From NCBI RefSeq assembly GCF_006547065.1, contig NZ_CP041243.1, forward strand, positions 868,001 to 932,000: a stretch of 64,000 nucleotides of DNA. The letters run 5' to 3'. Position 1 is the stretch's first letter. Every line of letters begins with the position of its first letter. This DNA is from Brevundimonas sp. M20. GTDB taxonomy: Bacteria > Pseudomonadota > Alphaproteobacteria > Caulobacterales > Caulobacteraceae. Of the stretch, positions 1 to 9,420 are shown piece after piece. The notes under the pieces were generated by a model. It had not been told where the DNA came from. It saw nothing but the letters and a program-made list of their open reading frames with translations, and ran no database searches. Position numbers and translations under genes: made by a program.

Positions 1-2150
1 GGCGGAACAGTTCGCCCTTCGGCCCCGACGAGGCGAAGTCCGAGCCCTTCACCATGCCGACGACCGAGGCATGCAACCCGGCTTCATGGGCCTTGGCGAT
101 CAGGGCGTTGGCGTCGGTGACGGCCACCAGATAGCGGGCCTGGTCCTCGCCGAACAGGAAGGCGTGGGCGTGCGCCGCGCTCGAGGCGTTCAGCTCGACC
201 CCGACATCCGACGCCAGCGCGATGTCCGCCGCCGCGCCGATCAGTCCGCCGTCCGACAGGTCGTGCACGACCGTCAGTTCGCCGCTCTCGATCAGGCCAC
301 GCACGAAGTCGCCCGTATTGCGTTCCAGCTTCAGGTCCACCGGCGGCGGCGCGCCGTCCTCGCGGCCCAGCACTTCGCGCAGGTAAATGGACGCGCCCAG
401 CTCGCCGCGGGTCTCGCCGATCAGCACCAGCGTATCGCCCTCGACCGCGCCGCCGAAGCCGGTGACGGTGTCATAGTTGGGCAGCAGGCCGACCGCGCCG
501 ACCGTCGGGGTCGGCGGAATGGCGACGCCGTTGGTCTCGTTGTAGAGGCTGACGTTCCCCGACACGACCGGGAAGTCCAGCTCGCGGCAGGCCTCGGCCA
601 TGCCGTCGATGGCCCGCACGATCTGGCCCATGATCTCGGGGCGCTGCGGGTTGCCGAAGTTCAGGTTGTCGGTGATGGCGATCGGGCGCGACCCCACGGC
701 GGTCAGGTTGCGCCAGGCCTCGGCCACGCACTGCTTGCCGCCTTCATAGGGATCGGCCTGCACATAGCGCGGGGTGCAGTCGCTGGTGACGGCCAGACCC
801 TTGTCCGTGCCATGCACCCGAACCACGCCCGCGTCGGCGCCGGTGGCCGAGTCGTGCAGGGTGTCCGCCATCACGTGACGGTCGTATTGCTCCCAGATCC
901 AGCGCTTGGACGCCATATCCGGGCAGGTCAGGACGTTCAGCACCGCGTCAGTCCAGTTCTCCGGCGCGGGCACGTCCTTCGGATCGAGGCGCGGCTGCAG
1001 GTCCGGCTGCACCCACGGACGGTCGTACAGAGGCGCGTCGTCGAACAGCGGGGCCAGTGGCACGTCGCAGACCACTTCGCCGTGATGCTTCAGCACCAGA
1101 CGGCCGGTGTCGGTGGTCACGCCGATCACGGCGGCGTCCAGACCCCACTTCTCGAAGATGCGGTAGCCGTCTTCCTCGCGGCCCGGCTTCAGAACCGCCA
1201 GCATCCGCTCCTGCGATTCCGACAGCATCATCTCATAGGCGGACATGCCTTCTTCGCGCTGGGGCACGGCGTCCATGTTCAGCTCGATGCCGACGCCGCC
1301 CTTGCCGGCCATCTCGACCGACGACGAGGTCAGACCCGCTGCGCCCATGTCCTGAATGGCGGCGACGGCGCCCGAGGCCATCAGCTCCAGCGTGGCCTCG
1401 ATCAGCAGCTTCTCGGCGAACGGGTCGCCGACCTGCACGGTCGGGCGCTTCGATTCCGACTCATCATCGAACTCCGCGGACGACATGGTCGCGCCGTGGA
1501 TGCCGTCGCGGCCGGTCTTCGAACCGAAGTAAACCACCGACAGGCCCGCCGAGGGCGCGGCCGAGTAGAAGATGGCGTCCGACTTCGCCAGACCCACGCA
1601 CATGGCGTTGACCAGGATGTTGCCGTTGTAGCCGGCGTGGAAATTCGTCTCGCCCGCCACGGTCGGCACGCCGACGCAGTTGCCGTAGCCGCCGATGCCC
1701 GAGACGACGCCCGAGACCAGACGCTTGGTCTTCTCATGCCCCACGTCGCCGAAGCGCAGGGCGTTCAGCAGGGCCACCGGGCGCGCGCCCATGGTGAAGA
1801 CGTCGCGCATGATGCCGCCCACGCCCGTCGCCGCGCCCTGATAGGGCTCGATGTAGGACGGGTGGTTGTGGCTCTCCATCTTGAAGATGCAGGCGTCGCC
1901 GTCATCGATGTCGATGACCCCGGCGTTCTCGCCCGGGCCGCAGATCACCCGCGGTCCCTTGGTGGGGAACTTGCCCAGATGAATCTTCGAGGATTTGTAC
2001 GAGCAGTGCTCGGACCACATCACCGAGAAGACGCCCAGTTCGACATGGTTGGGCTCGCGGCCCAGCCGGTCGAGGACGACCTGATATTCGTTCGGGGCCA
2101 GGCCGTATTCGGCGGCCAGCTCGGCCATGGTCTTTTCAGGAGCGCTCATG
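1..2150 (-). CDS. purL: Phosphoribosylformylglycinamidine synthase subunit PurL (C-terminus cut by window edge)
   Basis: Catalyses the ATP-dependent conversion of FGAR to FGAM in purine synthesis, working with PurQ (glutaminase) and PurS, both also in this window. Reading the minus strand from the ATG at 2150 gives 716 codons with no stop before the window edge. The family is about 740 residues in alphaproteobacteria, so only about 20-25 residues should be missing. Visible landmarks are [15 protein letters not shown] (residues 41-55), the [20 protein letters not shown] block (91-110) with its conserved HNHP, and the later [11 protein letters not shown] segment. It is the small, PurS/PurQ-dependent form because no glutaminase domain follows. 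The large plus-strand ORF opposite it is only a high-GC shadow. Confidence 0.96.
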
Positions 2151-2218
2151 GCCCGGCCTTCTAGCGACAGAAGGCCGTCCTGTCAGCCTTGGACGCAACA
2201 ACATCGGCGCTGTGCGCC

Positions 2219-3028
2219 CTACAGCCGCTCCGGATCCATCCGCTCGACCGACGGAGCCAGTCGGAAGGTCAGGATCACCGCCCCGACCAGAGTCAGTCCG
2301 GAGGCCAGAACAGCCCCCGTCGCCAGCACCGGATTACGGTCCATCTCCGCCACGAACACCGCCAGCAGCCCCCAGGCGATCGGCAGGGCGAAGGCGGGCG
2401 TCCGCAGCACCCAGGTCACCGCCAGCGCCTTCAGCGTGACCAGCAGCACGGCGGTCAGCGCCCAGACCGTCGGAGACAGGACGGCCGGCAGGTCGCCGTT
2501 CCCGGTCAGCACGGTCAGCAGGTTCACCGGCGCCGCGATCCCCAGCCAACCGGCCAGCAGGGCCAGCGGCCAGACCACCATCCAACGCTCCCGCGAGGCG
2601 CGGGGCAGGACCCGGATCGCCCGGGCGTTCATGAGCAGCGGAATCAGCAACACCAGCAGCGAGCCGAAGATCAGCAGGATGGTGCCCAGTTCCCAATCGA
2701 ACGCCGCCGCCACGATCCACAAGCCGATGCCGAGGAAGGCGAGGACGGACGGCCAGCCCAGTCGCGTCAGAAGTTCGCTCTCGCCCGTCGCGGGCAACAC
2801 CTGCCGCACCGCATAGATCAGCAGGCCCAGATAGATGACGCCCCATATGGCGAAGGCGTAGCCCGCCACCTTAAGCGTCGCGTCGCTGTCCGCCGCGAAC
2901 GCCTCGGCCGTTTGCCCAAGGCCGAAGCCCATCTGCACCTGCGCCACCACCACAGCGAAGATCGCGCTGGCCAGTACGATCAGGCGTCGTGTCATCTGGG
3001 CGGGGGTAGGGCGGACGATGGATGACAT
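2219..3028 (-). CDS. Polytopic membrane protein, TspO/MBR-like
   Basis: Integral inner-membrane protein of 269 residues with about seven hydrophobic segments. The stretch FAIWGVIYLGLLIYAVRQ (about residues 58-75) resembles the signature of proteins annotated as tryptophan-rich sensory (TspO/MBR) family, which bind porphyrins or other small hydrophobic ligands. It is longer than classical TspO (about 160 residues), so it belongs to a longer branch at best. An alternative start is the ATG at 2995, which would drop eleven residues and begin directly before the first membrane segment. It lies between the acetyltransferase gene and purL, separated from purL by about 70 bases. Function is inferred from one motif and the topology; the substrate is unknown. 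Confidence 0.6.
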   Translation of the reverse strand: MSSIVRPTPAQMTRRLIVLASAIFAVVVAQVQMGFGLGQTAEAFAADSDATLKVAGYAFAIWGVIYLGLLIYAVRQVLPATGESELLTRLGWPSVLAFLGIGLWIVAAAFDWELGTILLIFGSLLVLLIPLLMNARAIRVLPRASRERWMVVWPLALLAGWLGIAAPVNLLTVLTGNGDLPAVLSPTVWALTAVLLVTLKALAVTWVLRTPAFALPIAWGLLAVFVAEMDRNPVLATGAVLASGLTLVGAVILTFRLAPSVERMDPERL

Positions 3029-3137
3029 GGGCGCTCCGGACGTGACTGTCCCTGGTCTACGTCTGGCGCAGAGCTTTGGTTCACCGGAACCCTCTCGCGC
3101 GTCTGCGGTTCAGCCCTCGCACAACCGGAGACGACCG

Positions 3138-3332
3138 ATGACCGAACAGACGCCGCGTTTCGAAACCGACTTCGTTGAAGCCGACCGCGCCCGGGAACAG
3201 GGCCTGGGTCTGGGCGAACGTGAACTGAAGGCCCAACGCGATCCGGGCGGCATCGCCACGCCGGACGTCGATGAGGATGATGAGCCCGGCGATCCGGTTG
3301 TCCGCAACGTCAATGACGACCTGGGCGGCTGA
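3138..3332 (+). CDS. Small acidic protein of unknown function
   Basis: A 64-residue soluble, strongly acidic protein beginning MTEQTPRFETDF and ending with a run rich in Asp and Glu followed by VVRNVNDDLGG. The ATG at 3138 is chosen because a GGAG sequence lies 8 bases upstream; reading further upstream in frame gives only low-complexity translation. It is the only plus-strand gene within the first 10 kb, sandwiched divergently from the TspO-like gene and convergently with the acetyltransferase gene. No domain recognised. The combination of good ribosome-binding site, sensible codon use and conserved-looking C-terminus makes it a probable real gene. Confidence 0.6.
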   Translation: MTEQTPRFETDFVEADRAREQGLGLGERELKAQRDPGGIATPDVDEDDEPGDPVVRNVNDDLGG

Positions 3333-3344
3333 TCGCCCCTTCGC

Positions 3345-3896
3345 TCAGCGCTTCTCGCGCGCCGGATTGCCCATGACGGTCACGCCGGGCGGCACGTCGC
3401 GTGTCACCACCGATCCCGCGCCGATGACCGCGTCATCCCCGATGGTGACGCCGGGCAGGATGATCGCGCCGCCGCCGATCCACACATTGCGCCCGATGGA
3501 TACGGCCCGACCGAACTCCAGCCCCCGCGCCCGCTCCTCGGGATCGCGCGGATGGTCGGCGGTCAGGATTTGCACGCCCGGCCCGATCTGCGTCAGGTCG
3601 CCGATATCGACCTCGCACACATCCAGAATCACGCAGTTGAAGTTCAGGAAGACGTTCCGACCCAGCCGGATATTGTAGCCGTAGTCACAGTGGAACGGCG
3701 GGCGGATCACCACGCCCTCGCCGATCTCGCCCAGCTTCTGGCGCAGCAGATCGCGCCGCTCGGCGGGCGTCGAGGCCAGTGAGGCGTTGTAGCGCGCCAT
3801 CCAGTGCTTGGCGGCGGTCTGGTCGTCCTGAAGCTCGGGGTCGCCCGGATTGTAGGGCTGGCCCGAAATCATCTTCTGCCGTTCGCTGATGAACAT
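3345..3896 (-). CDS. Maltose O-acetyltransferase-like sugar acetyltransferase
   Basis: A 183-residue left-handed beta-helix acetyltransferase of the Maa/NodL/LacA type, which transfers acetyl from acetyl-CoA to a sugar hydroxyl. The N-terminal Mac domain is visible as SERQKMISGQPYNPGDPEL (residues 4-22). The hexapeptide-repeat body follows, with IRPPFHCDYGYNIRLGRN and NFNCVILDVCEVDIGD, and the catalytic-His region ILTADHPRDPEERARGLEFG. It ends with VVTRDVPPGVTVMGNPAR, typical of the family, so the protein is full length. It lies downstream of purQ on the same strand, about 70 bases after the purQ stop. The true acceptor sugar cannot be told from sequence. Confidence 0.9.
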   Translation of the reverse strand: MFISERQKMISGQPYNPGDPELQDDQTAAKHWMARYNASLASTPAERRDLLRQKLGEIGEGVVIRPPFHCDYGYNIRLGRNVFLNFNCVILDVCEVDIGDLTQIGPGVQILTADHPRDPEERARGLEFGRAVSIGRNVWIGGGAIILPGVTIGDDAVIGAGSVVTRDVPPGVTVMGNPAREKR

Positions 3897-3964
3897 GCCG
3901 CTCCCCCGGTCCCTCTACGGGAAACCGCACGGTCCGGGGTGTCGGGTCAAGCCCGACGACAGGT

Positions 3965-4627
3965 TCAGGCGGCGGCGTAGACGCTCTGGAACAGGATCGC
4001 GCCGTCGGCGGAGCCCAGCTCGGCTTCGAAGGCGCGGTCCGGGTGGGGCATCATGCCCAGCACGTTTCGGCGCGCGTTCTGGATGCCGGCGATGTCGGCG
4101 ACCGAGCCGTTGGGGTTGTCGACGTAGCGGAAGACCACCTGGCCCTCGCCCTCGATCCGCTTCAGGGTCTCTTCGTCGGCGAAGTAGTTTCCGTCGCCGT
4201 TGCCTTGGGTCATCACGACTTCGCGCTGGCCCTGATAACCCGAGGTGAAGCGGGTCTGGCCATTGGCGACCGTCAGGCTGATCGGCTTGCAGACGTATTT
4301 GAGGCCCGAGTTGCGCAGCAGGGCGCCCGGCAGCAGTCCGGCCTCGCACAGGATCTGGAAGCCGTTGCAGATGCCGACCACGGCCACACCGTCGTCAGCG
4401 GCCTTCTTCACCGCCTGCATGATCGGAGCCTGCGCCGCCATCGCGCCACAGCGCAGATAATCGCCGTAGGAGAACCCCCCCGGCAGGACGATCAGGTCCA
4501 GACCCTTGGGCAGCTCGGTCTCGCCGTGCCACACCATCTGCACCTGTTCGCCGGTGGAGCGTTCGACGGCGACCTTGCAGTCGCGGTCGCAGTTGGAACC
4601 GGGGAAGACGATGACGGCTGCGCTCAT
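3965..4627 (-). CDS. purQ: Phosphoribosylformylglycinamidine synthase subunit PurQ (glutaminase)
   Basis: Class I glutamine amidotransferase of 220 residues that supplies ammonia to PurL. It begins [17 protein letters not shown], typical of PurQ. The nucleophile is Cys87 in [15 protein letters not shown], preceded by the oxyanion loop [15 protein letters not shown] (48-62). The catalytic His is His195 in [10 protein letters not shown]. The residue two after His is Asp197, where PurQ proteins usually have Glu (HPE). The gene lies 33 bases after the MFS gene on the same strand and precedes the acetyltransferase, TspO-like and purL genes, so the usual purQ-purL adjacency is interrupted. Confidence 0.96.
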   Translation of the reverse strand: MSAAVIVFPGSNCDRDCKVAVERSTGEQVQMVWHGETELPKGLDLIVLPGGFSYGDYLRCGAMAAQAPIMQAVKKAADDGVAVVGICNGFQILCEAGLLPGALLRNSGLKYVCKPISLTVANGQTRFTSGYQGQREVVMTQGNGDGNYFADEETLKRIEGEGQVVFRYVDNPNGSVADIAGIQNARRNVLGMMPHPDRAFEAELGSADGAILFQSVYAAA

Positions 4628-4660
4628 GGCGCGGGCTCCTAGCAGGCTTCGCGGGAAATG

Positions 4661-5902
4661 TCAGGCCGTAGCCGCAGTTCGTTGCGTCAGGCGCTTCCCG
4701 TCCAGCCACGCCCATACCCAGATCGCGAGTCCGCCCAGCGTCAGGCCCACGGCCACCCAGCCGGTCGAGGCCCAGCCGAAGCCGGCGGCGACCGCCGCAC
4801 CCGCCAGCAGCGGCCCCAGAGCGTTGGCCGTGTTGAACGCCGAATGGTTCAGCGCCGCCGCCAGCGTCTGCGCCTCGCCCGCGACGTCCATCAGTCGCGT
4901 CTGCAGGATCGAGCCCAGCCCGCCGCCCACGCCGATGAACAGCACGACCACCAGCATTGACCACAGGTGCTGCGACGCCAGCGGGTACAGGGCCAGCGAG
5001 ACGGCGCTCCAGATCAGCACGCCCGCCGCCGCCTTGAAGCCGAACCGATCTCCGGCCCAGGCGCACAGAAGATTGCCGCTGAACATGCCGATGCCGAACA
5101 CCGCGAACACCCACGGCAGGACTTCAGGGCCGATGCCCGTCACCTCACGCAGCACCGAGGCCAGATAGGCATAGACCGCGAACATCCCGCCGAAGCCGAT
5201 GGCGCTGACGCCCAGCGTCAGCCAGACCTGCCGGTTCTTCAGCGCCTTCAGCTCCCGCAGGGGGCTGGCGTTCGGATGGGCCGGATCGCGCGGCGCGAAC
5301 AGGGCCACCAGCGTCATGGTCAGTACGGCCAGTGCACCGACGATGCCGAACGTCCAGCGCCAGCCGTGCGCCTGACTGACCAGATTGACCACCGGCACGC
5401 CCAGCACCGTCGCGATGGTCAGGCCCATCAGGATGGTCGACACCGCCCGTGTCCGGAATTTCAGCGGCACCGCCGAGGCCGCGACCAGCGCCGCCACCCC
5501 GAAATAGGCCCCGTGCGGCAGCCCGCTCAGGAAGCGGAACACCAGCATGGTCTCGAAATTCGGCGACAGGGCGCTCAGGGTGTTGGCCACCGCGAACAGG
5601 GCCATCAGTCCGATCAGCAGGATCCAGCGCGGCAGCCGCGCCCCGAACGCCGCCAGGATCGGCGCCCCGACCACGACCCCCGCCGCATAGGCGCTGATCG
5701 CGTGGCCGGCCGTCGGCTCATCGACGCCCAGCCCGCGGGCGAAGTCCGGCAGCACGCTCATCGCCGCGAACTCGGTGACGCCGATGGCGAAGCCGCCCAT
5801 GCCCAGCGCCGTCAGCAGCAGGGCGACAGCGCCCGACTTCAGGGTCTTCGGCGCCCCCTCCGGATCGGACTCGAGACTGGCGGAGGCGTCGACGGGCGTC
5901 AT
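4661..5902 (-). CDS. Major facilitator superfamily transporter (DHA1/AraJ-like)
   Basis: A 413-residue, 12-segment drug:H+ antiporter-type MFS protein. Seen: an N-terminal cytoplasmic arm, then the first helix AVALLLTALGMGGFAIGVTEFAAM. The GHAISAYAAGVVVGAPILAA segment and the R-rich loop ARLPRWILLIGLM correspond to MFS helices 2-3, followed by FRFLSGLPHGAYFGVAALVA. This last pattern is common in arabinose-efflux/AraJ and purine-efflux PbuE relatives. The two-times-six helix arrangement is complete. Its position just upstream of purQ is tempting but does not prove a purine substrate. A perfect palindrome about 22 bases upstream of the start suggests dedicated repressor control. Confidence 0.88.
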   Translation of the reverse strand: MTPVDASASLESDPEGAPKTLKSGAVALLLTALGMGGFAIGVTEFAAMSVLPDFARGLGVDEPTAGHAISAYAAGVVVGAPILAAFGARLPRWILLIGLMALFAVANTLSALSPNFETMLVFRFLSGLPHGAYFGVAALVAASAVPLKFRTRAVSTILMGLTIATVLGVPVVNLVSQAHGWRWTFGIVGALAVLTMTLVALFAPRDPAHPNASPLRELKALKNRQVWLTLGVSAIGFGGMFAVYAYLASVLREVTGIGPEVLPWVFAVFGIGMFSGNLLCAWAGDRFGFKAAAGVLIWSAVSLALYPLASQHLWSMLVVVLFIGVGGGLGSILQTRLMDVAGEAQTLAAALNHSAFNTANALGPLLAGAAVAAGFGWASTGWVAVGLTLGGLAIWVWAWLDGKRLTQRTAATA

Positions 5903-5923
5903 GAAGGATTACTCGGGGGAACA

Positions 5924-5940
5924 ATGTTGCGCTGCAACAT
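5924..5940. promoter_or_regulatory. Perfect palindrome upstream of MFS gene (candidate operator)
   Basis: ATGTTGC-GCT-GCAACAT is a perfect 7-bp inverted repeat with a 3-base spacer, beginning 22 bases before the MFS start codon. Short, tightly spaced palindromes in this position are typical operators for TetR- or MarR-type repressors of efflux pumps. No regulator gene is adjacent, so the binding protein is unknown. Confidence 0.45.
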
Positions 5941-6016
5941 GGGGCCTTGTCCCTGAGGATCAACCGCCATCGCGGCGATTGCCGATTTTCCGGTGCGGGC
6001 GATGACGAAACGCCGC

Positions 6017-8341
6017 TCAGCCCCGTGCCGCGCGCGCCGCCGCCACCATGTTCCGCAAGGCGGCTTCGGACTCCGGCCAATTGCGCGTCTTCAGGCCGCA
6101 ATCCGGGTTCACCCAAAGCCGTTCCGCCGGCAGCCTGCCCTTCGCCGCAACCAGCAGGGCGGTCATCTCTTCGACGGATGGCACGCGCGGCGAGTGGATG
6201 TCATAGACTCCCGGTCCGATCTCGGCCGGGTATTTGTAGTCCTTGAAGGCGTCCAACAGCTCCATCTGCGAGCGCGAGGTCTCGATGGAGATCACATCGG
6301 CGTCCAGCGCGCCGATGCTGGCGATGATGTCGTTGAACTCGGAATAACACATGTGGGTGTGGATCTGGGTCTCGTCCCGCACGCCCGAGGCCGTGATGCG
6401 GAAGCACTCCACCGCCCAGTCCAGATAGGCCTGCCATTCCCGGCGACGCAGCGGCAGGCCTTCGCGCAGGGCGGCCTCGTCGATCTGGATGATCGGCGCC
6501 CCCGCGGCCTCCAGATCGACGACCTCGTCCCGGATGGCGAAGGCGATCTGGCGACAGGTCTCGCTTCGCGGCTGATCGTCCCGCACGAACGACCAGTTCA
6601 GGATCGTCACCGGCCCGGTCAGCATGCCCTTCATCGGCTTGTCGGTCAGCGATTGGGCATAGCGCCACCACTCAACCGTCATGGGCTTTGGTCGCGACAC
6701 ATCGCCGAAGATGATCGGCGGACGGACGCAGCGGCTGCCGTACGACTGCACCCACGCCGCCCTGGTGAAGGCGAAGCCCGCCAGCTGCTCGCCGAAATAC
6801 TGGACCATATCGTTGCGCTCGAACTCGCCGTGGACCAGCACGTCCAGCCCGATGTCCTCCTGCCGCCTCACCGTCCGAACGGTTTCCTCACGCAGGAACT
6901 GTTCGTAGGCGGCGTCAGCCAGAACGCCCTTGCCGTGCTCGGCGCGGGCCTTCCGCACTTCCGGCGTCTGGGGGAAGGAGCCGATGGTTGTCGTGGGAAA
7001 GGCGGGCAGGCCCAGCCGCTTCGCCTGCGCCAGACGGCGGATTTCGAAGCCGTTGGCGCGCTGCGCCGGTGCGGCGTCCGCCGTCCGCGCCTTCACCGCC
7101 GGGTCGTGGATCAGCACGGAGTTCCGGCGCGAGACGATGGCCGCATCCGCCGCCGCCAACTCCGCCCGCACGGCGTCCCGGCCCTCGTTCAGCGCCCGCG
7201 CCAGCACCTTCAGCTCGCCCACCTTCTGCACGGCGAAGGCCAGCCAGTTGCGGACCTCCGGCGCCAGCGCCGTCTCCCGCTCCAGATCGATCGGCGTATG
7301 CAGCAGGGAGCAGGACGGGGCGATGATCACCGACCGCCCGGTCGCCACGATCGGCTCGATCCGGTCCAAAACGGCGCCCAGGTCCGCCTTCCAGACATTG
7401 CGCCCGTCGATGACGCCCAGCGACAGCGCCTGATCGGGGCGCGCCCCCGCGACCACCGCCTCCAACTGCTCCGGCGCCCGGACCAGATCGACGTGCAGAC
7501 CGTGCGCGGGCAACGACAGGGCCAGTTCGAGATTGTCCTGCAGCCCGCCGAAATAGGTCGTCAGCATCACCCGGATCGGCGGCGTCACATCGCACAGCAT
7601 CCGGTAGGCGAGGGCGTAGGCCTCGGCCGCGCCCTCCGGCAGGTCAGTGACGAGGCAGGGCTCGTCGATCTGCACCCAGGTCGCCTCCGCGCGCGCCAGC
7701 GATCGCAGCACCTCGGCATAGACCGGCAGCAGTCTCGGCAGCAGCGAGAGGACGTCGAAGTCGCCGCCTTTCGCCTTGCCCAGCAGCAGATAGCTGACCG
7801 GCCCCAGCAGCACCGGCCGGGTCTCGACCCCCTGTTCCTTGGCCTCCAGATACTCGTGCAGCGCCTTGGTCGAGGCGAGGCGGAAGGTCTGGTCCGCCGT
7901 GAACTCCGGCACGATGAAGTGGTAGTTGGTGTCGAACCACTTGGTCATCTCGGCCGCCGGCGCGTCCTGCGCGCCATGCCCGGAGACTTGCGCGTGGCCG
8001 TGCTCGCACCGGTCCCCCTGCGCCCCCCGCGCCATGGCGAAATAGGTGTCCAGATCGACCCGGTCATCCGACCAGCCGTAGATCGCGGGCACGGCCCCGA
8101 CCATGGCGGTGGTGTCCAGCACATGGTCGTACAGCGAGAAGTCGTTCGACGGGATCAGGTCCGCGCCCAGCTCACGCTGGCGGGCCCAGGCCTGACCGCG
8201 CAGGTCGGCGGCGGCGGCGAACAATGCCTTGGCGTCGAGCCTGCCGGCCCAGTGGGCTTCAAGCGCGGTCTTCAGCTCGCGCTTCGGGCCGATGCGGGGA
8301 AAGCCGAGGGTGGCGACCTGGACGGGGAGGCGGGCGGTCAT
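6017..8341 (-). CDS. metE: Cobalamin-independent methionine synthase MetE
   Basis: Cytoplasmic 5-methyltetrahydropteroyltriglutamate:homocysteine methyltransferase that makes methionine without B12. At 774 residues it is slightly longer than the E. coli enzyme. The N-terminal domain begins [20 protein letters not shown]. The C-terminal catalytic domain shows [19 protein letters not shown] and the zinc ligands His and Cys in [14 protein letters not shown] and Cys in [11 protein letters not shown] near the C-terminus. The C-terminus is intact, ending about 115 bases before the MFS start. The leader carries an adenosylcobalamin riboswitch, which logically shuts this enzyme off when B12 allows the MetH route. 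An inverted repeat next to the promoter suggests a second, protein-mediated control. Confidence 0.97.
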   Translation of the reverse strand: MTARLPVQVATLGFPRIGPKRELKTALEAHWAGRLDAKALFAAAADLRGQAWARQRELGADLIPSNDFSLYDHVLDTTAMVGAVPAIYGWSDDRVDLDTYFAMARGAQGDRCEHGHAQVSGHGAQDAPAAEMTKWFDTNYHFIVPEFTADQTFRLASTKALHEYLEAKEQGVETRPVLLGPVSYLLLGKAKGGDFDVLSLLPRLLPVYAEVLRSLARAEATWVQIDEPCLVTDLPEGAAEAYALAYRMLCDVTPPIRVMLTTYFGGLQDNLELALSLPAHGLHVDLVRAPEQLEAVVAGARPDQALSLGVIDGRNVWKADLGAVLDRIEPIVATGRSVIIAPSCSLLHTPIDLERETALAPEVRNWLAFAVQKVGELKVLARALNEGRDAVRAELAAADAAIVSRRNSVLIHDPAVKARTADAAPAQRANGFEIRRLAQAKRLGLPAFPTTTIGSFPQTPEVRKARAEHGKGVLADAAYEQFLREETVRTVRRQEDIGLDVLVHGEFERNDMVQYFGEQLAGFAFTRAAWVQSYGSRCVRPPIIFGDVSRPKPMTVEWWRYAQSLTDKPMKGMLTGPVTILNWSFVRDDQPRSETCRQIAFAIRDEVVDLEAAGAPIIQIDEAALREGLPLRRREWQAYLDWAVECFRITASGVRDETQIHTHMCYSEFNDIIASIGALDADVISIETSRSQMELLDAFKDYKYPAEIGPGVYDIHSPRVPSVEEMTALLVAAKGRLPAERLWVNPDCGLKTRNWPESEAALRNMVAAARAARG

Positions 8342-8407
8342 GGGGCGAAACCTTTGCTGTTGGCAGGGCTTCGGACAGGGACGCGCGAACGCTCACGCGG
8401 GCATCGG

Positions 8408-8451
8408 ATCCGGCGGCGCACTTGCGGCCTGACCGGACACCCCGCCGGAGG
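8408..8451 (-). promoter_or_regulatory. metE: Expression-platform hairpin of the metE riboswitch
   Basis: Reading the minus strand, TCCGGCGG just after the riboswitch core can pair with CCGCCGGA about 28 bases later. It lies between the aptamer and the metE start and has no T-run, so if it is the switch it would more likely act on translation or compete with the aptamer than terminate. The role is inferred. Confidence 0.4.
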
Positions 8452-8645
8452 ACGTTATCTGTCGGGGCAGGTCTCCTGGCTCACGGGTCACCGCTTCGGG
8501 CCCGGCCTTCCCGGAGGCGAACCCCCAGTGACACGAGATGGACCCTCGGCTCGCCGCTTACAGTTGCGGGGGCAGCGCCGGATTTGACGCGAAATGCGTC
8601 TCACCGGCTTCCCTCTTAGCTCCGCGCGACCCGAAAGCCGCGCGC
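8450..8645 (-). ncRNA. Adenosylcobalamin (B12) riboswitch
   Basis: On the minus strand the conserved core elements appear in the correct order. GAGGGAAGCCGGTG (8603-8616) matches the GGGAA-x-xCGGTG element. The segment GCTGCCCCCGCAACTGTAAG matches the most invariant stretch of the family, and is followed by GTCACTGGGGG (B12 box region). GCCAGGAGACCTGCC forms the closing 3' part. The element lies between the inferred promoter and metE, the classic arrangement for repression of the B12-independent synthase when adenosylcobalamin is present. Ends are approximate. Confidence 0.95.
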
Positions 8646-8661
8646 AGAACCACGACGCCCG

Positions 8662-8691
8662 CATAGAGCGGGCATCCTCCGGCGAAGTCAA
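8662..8691 (-). promoter_or_regulatory. metE: Putative metE promoter
   Basis: Reading minus, TTGACT (8691-8686) is a good -35 element. GCTCTATG (8669-8662) fits the Caulobacter-type -10 consensus GCTANAWC at 6 of 8 positions. Transcription would start a few bases before the riboswitch, which supports the call. Confidence 0.5.
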
Positions 8692-8692
8692 G

Positions 8693-8720
8693 AAACATAT
8701 AAAGACATGCTTATATGTTT
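8693..8720. promoter_or_regulatory. Perfect 10-bp inverted repeat abutting the metE -35 box
   Basis: AAACATATAA (8693-8702) and TTATATGTTT (8711-8720) form a perfect inverted repeat with an 8-base spacer, strikingly AT-rich in a GC-rich region, one base upstream of the putative -35 element. Position and symmetry suggest an operator. AT-rich CATATAAAG-type palindromes are, as I recall, associated with ArsR-family regulators of methionine/SAH metabolism (SahR-like); this link is an inference. Confidence 0.55.
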
Positions 8721-8737
8721 ATGGGGTTGGCTTGGGG

Positions 8738-9217
8738 TCAGCCTTGGCCGGTGTTTTCGTAGGTGGCGGTGATCGTCGCCTTGGCCAGCGTATGGAAATG
8801 CAGGTTGAAGCCGAAGACGGCGCCCGAATTGTCCGGGGTGACGTCCAGCTTGTCGGTGTCCACGGCGAAGACGGTGAAGATGTAGCGGTGCGGGCCGTGA
8901 CCGGGAGGCGGGGCGGCGCCGCCGAAGCCTGCGGGGCCGTAGTCCGTGCGCCCCTCGACCGATCCGGCGGGCAGATCGGCGGACGAGGCGCCGGTCTTAA
9001 GCTCGGTCACATCGGCGGGAATGTTGGCCACGGTCCAGTGCCAGAAGCCCGAGCCCGTGGGGGCGTCAGGGTCGTAGCAGGTGACGGCGTAGCTCTTCGT
9101 GCCCTCGGGGGCGCCCGACCATGACAGATGCGGCGAGGTATTGCCCTTCGCCTGAACCTGCGCGTCCGGCAGCACGCCGCCGTCGGTGATGTCGTTGGAA
9201 GTCAGGGTGAAGGTCAT
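8738..9217 (-). CDS. YbhB/YbcL family PEBP-like protein
   Basis: A 159-residue phosphatidylethanolamine-binding-protein (Raf-kinase-inhibitor-like) fold. Family features seen: MTFTLTSNDITDGGVLP at the start, NTSPHLSWSGAPEGTKSYAV, the ligand-pocket motif DPDAPTGSGFWHWTVANIP, and YGPAGFGGAAPPPGHGPHRY (the G-x-x-PP-x-G-x-HRY block). The ATG at 9217 is preferred over an upstream in-frame start because it gives the canonical N-terminus and has GCGGAG upstream. Bacterial members have no firmly established role. It sits downstream of the purC-purS-small-membrane-protein group on the same strand, about 70 bases away. Confidence 0.92.
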   Translation of the reverse strand: MTFTLTSNDITDGGVLPDAQVQAKGNTSPHLSWSGAPEGTKSYAVTCYDPDAPTGSGFWHWTVANIPADVTELKTGASSADLPAGSVEGRTDYGPAGFGGAAPPPGHGPHRYIFTVFAVDTDKLDVTPDNSGAVFGFNLHFHTLAKATITATYENTGQG

Positions 9218-9288
9218 GGGCCGCTCCGCAAAAGGACTGCGGACCTCATAACGCGCGCGGGGCGGCCCCGTCACCCGTGGAGCGGGGC

Positions 9289-9420
9289 TTAGTGCCCCTG
9301 CTCGTGCGCGGCGGTGGTGAAGGCGCTGTCGTCCATCAGTCCACCGGCGAGGGCTGCGGCGAAGATCACGCAGCCCGCGACGATGAAGAGGATGACCAGA
9401 GGCTTCAGGATGCGTTTCAC
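9289..9420 (-). CDS. Small single-pass membrane protein, coupled to purS
   Basis: A 43-residue protein starting with GTG at 9420. The start overlaps the purS stop in a GTGA arrangement, so translation is probably coupled. It has a positively charged N-terminus (VKRILKP), one hydrophobic segment (LVILFIVAGCVIFAAALAGG) and a short polar tail ending HEQGH. No family recognised. Being translationally tied to purS suggests it is real and co-expressed with purine genes. Confidence 0.6.
   Translation of the reverse strand: MKRILKPLVILFIVAGCVIFAAALAGGLMDDSAFTTAAHEQGH

Noticed and set aside
71..2164. 697-codon plus-strand ORF at the left edge
   Set aside because: Antisense shadow of purL; translation is Arg/Gly/His/Ala-rich low complexity, while the minus strand encodes clear PurL motifs.
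5993..8587. 864-codon plus-strand ORF
   Set aside because: Antisense shadow of metE and its riboswitch; low-complexity translation.
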